Notes under the pieces: generated by a model
Told to the model about the DNA's origin: nothing
The model's input: only the letters and a program-made list of their open reading frames with translations
Database searches by the model: none
In this document: in pieces, positions 12,061 through 22,515 of the stretch
How the letters are laid out: every line of letters begins with the position of its first letter
How positions within the stretch are numbered: position 1 is the stretch's first letter
Origin: Chloranthus sessilifolius
Lineage: Eukaryota > Streptophyta > Magnoliopsida > Chloranthales > Chloranthaceae
Reading direction: 5' to 3'
Length of the DNA stretch: 64,000 bases
Assembly (NCBI GenBank): GCA_021018995.1
Contig: CM037587.1
Span: forward strand, 61,974,104-62,038,103
Translations under genes and position numbers: made by a program

Positions 12061-12206
12061 CACGAGAGACCAGAATCACGCGATTATGGGAGTTAGCGCT
12101 GGAAGCACGCTTGATATTCTGCAGCACTGAAACTCGTGACAACGAAAGAATTGGGCCATGCGAATTGCGCGAGCCTTCCCAAATCAAAGCGTGGAACTCG
12201 CGAGGG
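12061..12206 (-). promoter_or_regulatory. E2 internal cluster of CGCGAG-type motifs
   Basis: Contains CACGAG, CACGCGATT, TTGCGCGAGCC, AACTCGCGAGG and others in about 150 bp, between the integrase end (about 12380) and the accessory ORF. The same motif type fills the LTR array. Confidence 0.55.
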
Positions 12207-12379
12207 CCAAATCAGCAATTCACAGAAGAAGAAGTCATACCGATCCTCCGTAACCATTGGCAAGGACAATCAAATCAAACTCCCCATATCTCCTAGAATT
12301 TCCTAAAATTTAAGGTAAAAACTAAAGTAATATAGTACAATATGGACAGAACTGCGGGTCAGGTAGATGTAGGGGTCCC

Positions 12380-13470
12380 CTAAAAATGAATAGTGCACAT
12401 AGGATCTGCAGGTCGTTCAATGCAAGGCTTCAACCTTTGACCATTCACTTTGAAGGTCCTCTCAGATTTGGGGTCCTGGACTTCCGCAGCACCAGATGGG
12501 GAAACATTTACGGCAATATAGGGCCCATCCCATCTGGATTTTAATTTGCCAGGAAAGAATTTTAGTTTGGAGTTAAATAACCAAACCTTACCACCCAATT
12601 CGAGGCTTTTCCTCAGCAAGCCTTTGTCGAAGAAGGCTTTAGCCCGTTCCTTGTAGATCCTGGCATTGGCATAAGCATCCATCCGCAGCTCATCTAATTC
12701 CGATTGTTGTAATGACCTGCGTTGACCAGCAGAAGTTAGATCCATGTTCAAGTTCTTAATGGCCCAATAGGCCCTGTGTTCTAACTTGACTCGGAGATGG
12801 TAGGCCTTGCCATAGACTAGTCTGAATGGGGACATTCCGATAGGGGTCTTATAGGTAGTCCTATAGGCCCACAGTGCATCATCCAGTTTCTCAGCCCAAT
12901 CTTTCGAAGGTCCTACTTTTTCTCAAGGATGTGCTTAATCTCCCTATTGGAAATTTCAACTTGCCCACTTGTTTGTGGGTGGTAGGGAGTAGCAATCCTA
13001 TGGGTCACAGAATATCTCTTGAGCAAGCTCACGAAATTTCTGTTGCAGAAGTGGCTACCCCCATCACTAATAATAGCTCTAGGGGTTCCAAATCTTGAGA
13101 AAATGTTGTGCTTAACGAATTTGAGGACTACCTGGTTATCATTGGTTCTTGTGGCAATGGCTTCAATCCATTTGGAAACATAGTCCACTGCCACTAAGAT
13201 GAATTGGTAACTATTAGAGGGGGGAAAGGGCCCATGAAGTCGATTCCCCATATATCAAACAGTTTTACAACAAGGATGGGCTGTAATGGCATTGAATTCC
13301 TTTTAGACAGCCCTCCTAATTTCTGACATCTCACACATGCCTTGCAGTGTGTGTGTGCATCCTTGAATAAGGATGGCCAGTAAAAACCACACTGTAGGAC
13401 CTTGTCAGCAGTTTTTCTCCCACTAAAGTGGCCTCCACAGGCATTTTCATGGCACATAGCCAGAATACTG
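12380..13470 (-). pseudogene. E2 integrase region
   Basis: Shows the HHCC-type zinc end (CHENACGGHFSGRK, then CKACVRCQKLG), the catalytic core ([14 protein letters not shown] and later [13 protein letters not shown]) and the C-terminal part with [13 protein letters not shown] and [11 protein letters not shown]. In this family integrase inserts the cDNA copy into the genome. The order after RT-RNase H is that of Ty3/gypsy. A fossil. Confidence 0.9.
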
Positions 13471-14900
13471 TGGAAATCACTTTCGGGAACACATCGTCGG
13501 ATGATCTGGTCGATGATTGTATAGGCAAGGTTCCTCCCAGAAAAAATACTTGACCCTTGAGAAGAACAGGTCTTTATCCATTTTGGTCCAGTGGGGAGGA
13601 ATCTTTCCTATAACCAGATAATTAACTATGTGTGCAAACCAAGAGACTACGGATTGGATGGCAAACAATTGCTCATCAGGGAAGGCATCATTTGTAGGGC
13701 CCTCCAGGCATTCCTCCAAGATAATTCTGGACAGGTGGTCAGCCACCACATTCTCCACACCCTTTTTGTCCTTGATTTCGATGTCAAACTCACATGTAAT
13801 GTGAGTATCCATCTAATCAGCCTCGGCTTAGCATCTCTCTTGGACAGTAGGTACTTCAGTGCCGAATGGTCAGTGAAGATCACAGTTTTAGATCCTAATA
13901 GGTAGGCTCTATATTTGTCAACAGTGTAAACCACTGCTAGAAGCTCTTTCTCAGTTGTGGTATAGTTCAGCTGAGCTGCAACAAGATATTTGCTGCTATA
14001 AGCAATGACCACAAGTAATTTATCTTTTCTTTGACCCAACACAGCACCTATTGCCAAGTCTGATGCATCACACATCAGCTCAAAAGGCAGGGTCTAGTCC
14101 GGTGTTTGGAGTACAGGAGCAGAGATGAGGAAGATTTTCAATGTTTTAAAAGCCTTCAGACATTCAGCAGAAAAGTTGAAGGGGACATCCTGACAGAGCA
14201 GGTGGCATAATGGCTTGGCAATTTTGCTGAAGTCCTTAATGAACCTCCTGTAAAATCCTGCATGCCCAAGGAATGATCTGATTTGCTTGACTGTTTTTGG
14301 AGGGGGTAGATTGGCAATGAGGTCCACTTTGGCCTTGTCTACCTCAAGCCCTTCTTTAGAGACTACATGGCCCAACACAATACCTTGTGTTACCATGAAG
14401 TGGCTCTTTTCCCAGCTTAAAACCAAATTGGTTTCCTCACATCTTTGCAGAACTAGAGGTCTGTCAGAGACATCGCCAAAGCTGTCTCCATAGACAGAAA
14501 AGTCATCCATAAAAATCTCCAAAAACTTGTCAATCATGTCAGAGAATATGGCATACATACACCTCTGAAAAGTGGATGGTGCATTACAGAGTCCAAAAGG
14601 CATCCTCCTGTAAGCGAAGGTGCCAAAGGGACAGGTGAAGGTGGTTTTTTCTTGGTCTTGAGGATGAGCAGGATTTGGTTGTACTCGGTATTCATCAAGA
14701 AAAGCAGTAAAAGCTTTTCCGACCAATTTGTCCAGATTTGATCAATGAAGGGAGAGAAATGGTCCTTTCTAGTTTTAGAGTTGAGCTTCCTATAATCAAT
14801 GCACACTCTCCACCGGTTGCCCCTGGTGGCCTCAACTCACCGCCAGTCTCAATCACTATTATGCAGATTTCTTGGGCACCACTTGGATAGGTGCCACCCA
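13470..14900 (-). pseudogene. E2 reverse transcriptase and RNase H region
   Basis: The RT shows MCIDYRKLNSKTRKDHF, MPFGLCNAPSTFQRCM, FMDDFSVYG and SWEKSHFMVTQGIVLGH; RNase H follows with MCDASDLAIGAVLGQ, TEKELLAVVYTVDKYRAYL and TDHSALKYLL. The FMDD variant and wording match the Athila type. A fossil. Confidence 0.92.
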
Positions 14901-14929
14901 ATGAGAATCGGAGATGGGGTAAATCACCT

Positions 14930-16190
14930 CTATCTATTAATGATTTCCTTGAGGACCACTTCCTGCATGTGAGGATTTAGCTTCCTCTGCATTTCCCTGG
15001 AGGGTAATGCTCCCTCCTCAAGATGGATCCTATGCATGCAAATTGATGCATCAATTCCTCCTAGATCGGCAATGGTCCAACCAATTGCCTTCTTGTGCTT
15101 CCTCAAAACTGTGAGTAATTCCTCTTCCTGCCCATTGGTAAGGGAAGAAGAGATAATTACAGGAAGCTTCTCACCTTTCTCAAGGAAAGCATATTTTAAT
15201 GTTTCTGGAAGCTGCTTAAGTTCCAGATCAGGGGCCTGTTGGGTGGATGGCAAAATAGGTGCATTGGAGGTTGGAGGAGGAGGTAGCAGTGTAGGTCTCC
15301 AACTGGAGTGTTGCACTGAGCCCACAGGAGCCTCTGATATTGGCATGTCTTTTGATCTCCTATTTGGGCTCTCTTCCTCCACCATGTCCCAAATGTCAAC
15401 TAAATTCCTGACAATGTTGCCCCACTCTAGCAGAGTGGGCAATTCTTCTTCTACAATTTCCTCTAGTATATCCACTGCAAAGCTCTCCTCATTGTCCATC
15501 TGAGGGTACTTTGCACTGTCGTACACATTCAACTCAACTTTCATATGTCCAAAGGTTACCTCCATTACTCCAGACCTACATTGGATGCAAGCATTGGCAG
15601 TGGCCAAGAAAGGCCTGCCCAGTATAACGGGTATGGGGTTTGGGCTAGTGCTGCAGCCCATATCCAAAACTAAGAAGTCGGCAGGGTAGAAAAACTTATC
15701 CACACCTACTAAGACATCCTCAACCATCCCCAGAGGTTTCCTCTTAGACCTGTCAGCCATCATCAGCACAATGGGGGTAGCCTTCAGCTCCCCCAAACCT
15801 TGTTGCAGATATACATTGTATGGCAACAGGTTAACACTGGCTCCAAGGTCTAAAAGGGCTTTTCCAATTGTATGATCGCCAATTACACAGGGAATAGTGG
15901 GTATACCTGGATCTTGCAACTTTTCAGGTATTGCTATGTTAAATACAGAATTCACTGTATCAGTTGCAAAGATCTTCTTGGACACATGGCCTCTAGCCTT
16001 TCTCTTTTGGGTGCAAAGGTCTTTCAGGAACTTTGCATAGGCTGGGACTTGTTTAATTGCCTCAAGCAGGGGTAAATTGATTTTACACTGAAAGTCTCCA
16101 TCATTTCCTCCAACTGGGCATTCCCTTTTCAAAAGGGACAGACTATTCGAGTGAGGAAATGGCGGTAGAATCTGTTGGTTCCTCATTGCA
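14930..16190 (-). pseudogene. E2 protease and linker region
   Basis: An aspartic protease fold with LLDLGASVNLLPYNVYLQ and ILGRPFLATANACI, followed by a long acidic/proline linker and the pre-RT segment ICMHRIHLEEG. One long open frame covers most of it. Confidence 0.88.
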
Positions 16191-16369
16191 AGCCCATGAT
16201 TAAACTTCTTTTTTCTTTTTCATGTTTATCTTCTGCTGAGGCTCAACTTCTGACCTCTTTATTTTTCTCGCAAGGTGGCGGTTCTTAACTTGGTGGCCCA
16301 ACAACATCTCTTTCAGGATCATGTGCATCATCTATGGAAATTGCCTCATGATACATTGCCACACAGTTA

Positions 16370-17800
16370 TTTACCAACTGCGGACCTTAGGGTAGTGACA
16401 GCATTGGTGTCCTCAAACTCTGAGGAAGCTTCCTTAATGAAAAACTGACCCTTGTGGTTAGCAATTGGCTGGCAGGGCATTCTGCCTTCATCTCTCCTAG
16501 CCAAGGTTTTGGACATTTGGCTCAGTTGCTCTTCCATTTTCTGGAGGCTTTGACCATGAGAATCCACAGTCTGAGCTAAGGAACCCAAGTTTTGCAATGA
16601 AGCCAAGACTTGGTCCTCGAAGGAAGTATTTCTTGGTTGAGAAGGAGGTAGAACCAACTGATTTTGCTGCTGATGGGGCTGCTGGTGGTGCTGGAAGGTA
16701 GACCTTGGGGCATGCCCTTCATGGAACTGCTGCTGTGGCTTTTGTGGTAAAGCCAACATCTGCTGGGGCTGCATGTAGTTATCTTGCTTCCACCTCAGAT
16801 TTGGGTGGTCTCTGCATTGGTAACCAGCATTTTGATGCTGGTATCCATATGGCTGCCTGTTGTAGCCCCCAGATTGTTGCTGGCCATAAGACTGAGCAGC
16901 AGCAGCATGTTCAAACATTAATTCCAGAAATTGCCCTGCAGATGGACATTCCTCCACTGTGTGCTGTGGGGACTGGCATATGAGACATGCCTCCGCCAAA
17001 TGAGCAGCCCTTCTGGGTTGCATCACAGTCAACAATTTATCAAACTTCATAGAGAGGTTTGCCATCTGTAGCCGTAGGTCATCGTTCCCAGACACATCAT
17101 AAATTTTTCCTTTGGATCCAGCAGCAGGCCCCACCTTTGACTCAGATTCCTGATTAATTCTTGCCAGGGATGGCTTTTGAAAAGCATTCTCGCTAATCAC
17201 CTCAAACAATTCCCATGCCTCCTCAGCAGTCTTGTGCATGTAGGATCCACCACAAGAGGCATCAACCATATCTCTATTTTTCTCATCAATCCCATTGTAG
17301 AAGCTTTTTTGGGATCTTGTGGTGGGGGCATTGTTTGAGTATCTCTTTAAACCTATCCCAGGACTGGTTAAAATCTTCAGTTGGGGATTGAGAAAATGCA
17401 AGAATCTCTTTCCTCAACTGGCTAGTTTTGGTCTCAGGGAAGAACTTGGTTAGGAATGCAGTGCGAGGTCTTTCCATGAAGCAATCTTTGTTGTTGGGAA
17501 GAGTGGCCAACAGTCGCCCTATCCTTCAGAGAGAAGGGAAAGAGTCGAGCCAGTAGCCTCGGGTCCCAAACCTGATATTAAAAAGTGGTGCACAAGGCTA
17601 GAATGGTCAATATGCTTGTAAGGGTCTTCTTTGCTAAGCCCATGGAAAGCTGGCAGCATCTGGATGATGGAAGTTTTTATCTCATAATTCCCCTGAACAT
17701 CAGGGAATTGAATGCTATAGGGGGAGTTGTAGTCATCCGGAGCATTCAACTCCTTGAGGGTTCTGGGGTGTTCTTCACCCATGGTTACTGATGCAGATTT
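16370..17800 (-). pseudogene. E2 gag region
   Basis: Retrotransposon gag features (FFPETKTSQLRKEILAF, then FNQSWDRFKEILKQCP) and one CCHC-type knuckle (CLICQSPQHTVEEC), followed by a glutamine/tyrosine-rich tail typical of Athila-like gag. A fossil. Confidence 0.85.
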
Positions 17801-18242
17801 TCCTGGGGGCTCTCCTGTGGTGTGCCTGTCTCTTCTAAGTCTCCTCCCCCTTTCTATCTCGTGGTTTAGAGACTCTAAAGTAGGGGTGAGGATCTCCTAG
17901 CCCATACAAGCACACCCACAAAGAAGCAAAGCTTGCACATTGCAAAAGAATACTTATACACAAAAAATTTATCTAACTATTTTATAGCTATCCAAAGAAT
18001 ACATTTAAACTATCCTAGATAATCTTGCTGGAAAAATTGTTTAAAAGAAAGATGAGATGAGCTTTAGAGTCAGAGAGTTTGCAAACAGAGGTAGCTATGC
18101 TCCAATTGCATTCCAACTATCCTTCACTGCTGCTGTCCAGATCTGTAAGAAAGATTCACAATTATGTCAGCAGTATCAATTATTCACATGTATAAAGAAT
18201 ACTAAGAATACAAAAACTAAGGGTCTACTATTAGAACATCTC

Positions 18243-18260
18243 TCCCCGGCAGCGGCGCTA
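18243..18260 (-). other. E2 primer binding site (tRNA-Asp type)
   Basis: The minus strand reads TAGCGCCGCTGCCGGGGA, two differences from the E1 site. Like E1 it is separated from the LTR by the same six bases. About 440 bp of leader without a gene lies between this and gag. Confidence 0.8.
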
Positions 18261-18266
18261 AAAACT

Positions 18267-19081
18267 TGTTGTCGTTTTCAAGTGTGCTTTGCTTATTGGT
18301 TGGTGTTGAAAATTAATTAAAAACCAAAAACAGAATAGAACAGGGGATGAATCAGCACCACTCGAAAATCCTAGACCTGCAAGACACAGGGTCCTTTGTA
18401 GCAAGTTTTGATAAGTAAGAGTTTGTCCCACAGGGAAAGGTGATCTAAGGCTCTAAGGGAGCCGTCTCTAGTAGTCCCTCCAGATCTTTACTTGGACTTC
18501 GCGAGTTGCGTCGCGAGGTTCTTTTGAGTTTTGAATTGTGCGAGGTTCTTTATCTTTCTCAATCTTCATGAGCTGGGCTTTACCTTCGCCAGGATTCTTT
18601 CTTTCTTGAATGGCGCGCGAACTGCGCGAGGCGTTCTTCTTCTAAGAATTGTACCCCGCGACGACTGCGCGACAGCTACGCGAGAAATCTTCTAAAGCTC
18701 TCTGTCCTCAGCTGTCTTAAGCGAACTTCATGAGATTGAGAGAAGTCTGCTTTGAACTGTACGACACCGAGCGCTGTGTTCTACCCTTGATCTTTGCGAG
18801 AGCTGCGCGGAGTTGAGTTTCTGAAGCTCCCCAGTCATTCATCTGTGCGAGAGGTTGCTTGTAAAGCCTTCGGAAGCTCAGCTGATCTGTGCGAGGCTTC
18901 AAGGTGCATTCTTGCTGAGGGGCATCTGGTGCCAAAGCAGGCTCCATAACAGGATTCTTAGCCTTATTTCACTGCTGATTATTTCCTGAACAAAACACTT
19001 AAGACGAGTTTATTAAGTGGCTAAGGGTCTAATCAAAGGTTAAGTTAATGGGTGAAAAGTGGTACTTTTAAGGTCTTAACA
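18267..19081 (-). repeat. E2 right LTR (5' LTR), short form
   Basis: Matches both ends of the left LTR but is only 815 bp. It keeps better CG-containing motif copies than the left LTR, for example three CGCGAN hexamers 11 bp apart at 18657, 18668 and 18679. Confidence 0.92.
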
Positions 19082-19086
19082 GCCTT

Positions 19087-19552
19087 CCAATGAGACTTTT
19101 TCCATAATCATATTTCTTCAAACCCAAAGTCCTATGGACTGCTTTGGCGTAACCCGGCTTCGACATCACTCTCACAAGACCTTTGTGCAGCTTTAAACTC
19201 GACAAGCTAGAGAGTTCTTCAAGTGTGGGAGACAACACACAGTTCCCAAAATGAAAGACATGGGTATCCACTTCCCAAAGGAGGCTGCCACATGAAAAAG
19301 GTCCAATAGTAGAGGAATGTTAAAAAAAGATGAGAGACAGGCTAACCCAAGCTCATTCAAACCCACAAGCTCACTCTCATTCATACTCTTTAACCACTTC
19401 TTTAGAAAATTGGGCCCCACGCCCAATGAGGGAAGTATAGCGGTCTTGGCCCCCCCATGAGAGGCGGGGTTAGAAAGTGGGTCCATTGACATACAAGGAT
19501 ATTTCCAAAGATATAAATTCAATGTAGGACGATGGACCCACCCTTGAGAAAG
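19087..19552 (-). pseudogene. PMD-like gene fragment, 5' half
   Basis: The minus strand gives WLKSMNESELVGLNELGL and MDTHVFHFGNCVLSPTLEEL, the pattern of the plant mobile domain N-terminal part (a tryptophan/aromatic segment, then FHFGNCxxxPTLEE). It continues across E2 at 6736-7258. Upstream it abuts a Tat-type LTR end, so the start of the domain is missing or displaced. Confidence 0.6.
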
Positions 19553-20110
19553 TGTGCAACCGTGGGATTTTTGACGATCCCGTTGCGACGATGCGCTCAC
19601 TAACGAAAATATAGAGTTGCCATCTGGAGCTTTTGATGTCTTGAGAAACCTAGATCATTTTTATAAGCACCAAAGTGCTACAAATATAACTCTGAATCCA
19701 GTCCATACCAATGGTTCTTGAGTAGGGGCTTTGGTTATCGATTGGGAAGGTGTTAGGCACCCAATCAACCCGCTTAATGCGGTTTCTACTAATGGCCAAA
19801 ACAACAACAATATAAATGAAATGAAAAAGGCTTCCTCTTGCCCAAATGGGTCTTAAAATCTTATTTGTGCCCCTTCGTTCCTATCGAAAATTCGGTGGCA
19901 TAACGGCACGAATGGGGGGATAGAGGAGAAATCGAGAATGTAGAGGAATAGAGGGGAGAGTTAAAGCTCGCGGGCCCTTGTTGCACCATTGTGGAGCCTT
20001 GCGTTGACTTGCTTCAGTGAGCTTTTGAAGGCCTGTATGGTAAGGAATGGGGTTATAACTCCTAAGGCTTAATAGCTAAGAGATAGAGGGAGAAGGTAAA
20101 TGGGTAGCAC
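19551..20110 (-). repeat. Tat/Ogre-type LTR fragment
   Basis: Similar to 40846-41400 of T2, including TGCAACCGTGGG at the end, the AAGGTGTTAGGCACCC block and the CTAATAGCTAAG block. Only the last ~560 bp of the LTR is present. No primer site follows it, so it looks like the 3' end of an insertion next to the PMD fragment. Confidence 0.7.
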
Positions 20111-20674
20111 ACACCTAATAGGCCAGTATGGTAAGTAACCAGACACACAGGTTACTTGTAATATAAAAAAGAACCATTGTCCAAACAGTGGTATAATAGG
20201 CCACAATTAAAATCAATTGTTTATTACATTAAATAGTGGTTTAATACCTTAATCCTCTTATCACGTGTAAAACTATGGGACCCTCATTATTTTCTTATCT
20301 TGTAACTCTTGTCTCTTTTATCACAATTAATAGATCACAAAACAGCCGTTTCCCCCTCCCTCTCGCTCCATCTCCCTCTTCGAAACCCTAGCCTTCATCT
20401 CCCTCTTCCAAACCCTAGCTAGGGATTTAAATTGTAGAATATCAAAGGAGATCTATGTTGAAGGTTGGAGACGACGCCATTGATGCGGAGATCTATGTTG
20501 AAGGTTGGAGACGACGCCATTGAAGTAGAGAACTATATTGAAGGTTGGAGATGACGCTATTAAAGCAGAGATCGGCGTTGAAGGTTTTCTTTTGATTGAG
20601 ATCTAGTTTGCGAGCCGTCATTTCACCATTTGGCAGATGGAAATCAAGTTTTAGAGCCCTCACTCTGAGATCGC
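20111..20674. other. Unassigned stretch with MITE-like and repeat parts
   Basis: Begins with GGCCAGTATGGTAAGTAACC, similar to GGCCTGTATGGTAAGGAA 90 bp earlier. It then carries paired imperfect CAATTGTTTATTAC-like text, a CT-rich segment with two AAACCCTAGC copies, and a tandem repeat. No coding region recognised. Confidence 0.4.
20449..20590. repeat. 40-bp tandem repeat, about 3.5 copies
   Basis: Units begin GAGATCTATGTTGAAGGTTG; the first two differ only at their ends and the third has several changes. Each contains a GACGACGCCATT-like core. Confidence 0.85.
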
Positions 20675-22515
20675 TGTTAAGACCTGAAAAGTACCACTTT
20701 TCACCCCTTAACTTAACCTCTGTTAGACCCTTAGTTATTTAATAAATATGTGTTAAGACTATTTTGTAGGTAATAAGCAGCAGCTGTAGATAAGGCCCTA
20801 ACCCTGCTAAGAAGCCTACACTTGCACCAAAACTCCAAGCAACTGGTAACACATTCACAGAGGAAAGAAACACCAAAGTAGAACACACCTGGATGTTCAC
20901 ATTGAATGCCCAAGTGGGCCCCAAAAGTTTCTCAGAAGAAAAGAAGTTAGACCCAGACAGAGAACTTGGCTGCAGCATAGGCAAAGCACAGTAGCAACAA
21001 GTCAAGAAATGAGCCTCGCACAGATGTCGCAAGGTTCAAGTGATTCAGAGAAAAATGCTTTGTGCAGTTGTCACGAGTTTCTCAAGGCAACACACCAACT
21101 GCTTGCGCTGTTCTCGCGCAGATTAATGATAGAAGGGCTCGAGAAGTAGACTTCGCACAGTTCTCACGAGACTCAGTTGTAAGCTCTCGCACAGTCTCGC
21201 GTAGCTCAAAAGAGCAGCATTTAATCCTTGTGAAATTTGCTGAGGAGAGAGCTCCAGGCACTTCTGCGCATAGCTGTCGCACAGTGGCAGCGGGATGCAG
21301 ATCTTTAGGGGACTACTCATGCAATCCAGAGGCCAATGCACATTGCTTCTTCATGGGGATCCCCGCGAGATTCACTAAGGAATGAACTATGTGTGCGAAT
21401 CCCACGACAACAAGAGCAATCCCACGACGACCAGAGCATTCTCGCAATGACCAAACTATCTATCCCGTGACTGTAGAAGCTTCAAGCCAATGCAATCCCG
21501 TGACGACCACTCTATCACGCGATAAGACCTGGAAACCAATGCTACCTAGCGAGGCTTGGGATCTTAACTTTCCCCCACTTCTGTAGGGGTAGTCTGGGAA
21601 CTTCTAGAAACTAGGGCACGCACTCCAATGCTCTAATCTCTGTGCACACGCCCCAAAGCATCCAAGGAACAGAAATGGGCCACATTTGCATCGCTAAAAT
21701 TAGGGTTTTCCTAACCCTAATGCCCCCACAGTCGACTGCTATATAAGCCTAAGCCTAGTTTAGGTTTAAGAAGGAGGTGAGGGCTGAATTCCTCCTATCT
21801 TCTTGAATCGACTGTAGAGTTCCAATAGGCTAAGGTTAGGATTTAGGCAACATCTTTTTCCCTTTTCTTCTCTCCATAGCCTAGCACTTGCTGGCTATGC
21901 CTTTGTATGTCTATTTAGAATAGTTTTAATGAAGTTTTATAATAGGATGCTATACATGTATGGGATTGATGTTTGAGGGTTGTTCTGTACAAGGCTGCTG
22001 CCGTGAGATCCTCCATCGCTAAGTTATATTGTAAGCAATGGAGGATTGTTTTTAAGGATTTACTCAGATCCAAGTGACCTGTGTGTCCAGGCTAGTGCAC
22101 ATATGGAGGCCTATGCCCCACCACAGGACCCACTAAATCTGAATCCCCATGGGAGCCTGAGCTGGTTACCTTGTGAACATGGTCGTGGCAGTAATCTACT
22201 TGTTCTGTCTGAGACCTATGTGAGGAGGATAGCCTCTGTGGATAGTCTGTGGCCATTTAAGTTGATAGGTTATATCCGTAGGGTGAGGCCAATCCACAGA
22301 TCTAAGACAGATTCTTCTTCTCTGCACTTGTGCATGTAGCCCTATGAGAGATTGTGCAGAGACAGACTCCCCTGTATTTGTATAGACCCACCATCAGATG
22401 ACAGATCTGATCTGGCTGTAGAGATTGTAGGCTTGTGACTGGATCACTGCTATCTCTCTAAAGCAGTGAACAACTAGATCTAAAGCTAGTACTCAAACTC
22501 TTGCTGGTCCTGTGT
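20675..22515 (+). repeat. Partial LTR of the E2 family, opposite orientation
   Basis: Starts TGTTAAGACCTGAAAAGTAC like the reverse complement of 9746. It can be followed through a CG-rich motif array (about 21010-21530), a TATA box (21740-21747) and the transcribed part up to about 22515, where T2 gag sequence begins. The last ~650 bp of a full LTR are absent. It is diverged from the E2 LTRs, so it is older or a sister subfamily. Confidence 0.75.

Larger units (their letters stand above)
7259..19081 (-). mobile_element. Element E2: Athila-like Ty3/gypsy LTR retrotransposon
   Basis: Bounded by LTRs with TG...CA ends and a perfect 5-bp target duplication GCCTT (7254-7258 and 19082-19086). The order on the minus strand is LTR, primer site, gag, protease, RT, RNase H, integrase, a small accessory ORF, polypurine tract, LTR. 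The RT has the FMDD form seen in the Athila group. The LTRs are unequal (2,488 and 815 bp), the right one being a shortened form. In shared parts they differ by roughly 4-6%, many differences being CG to TG or CA, which suggests a middle-aged methylated insertion. The gene set is broken, with roughly half a dozen breaks or more. Confidence 0.92.
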
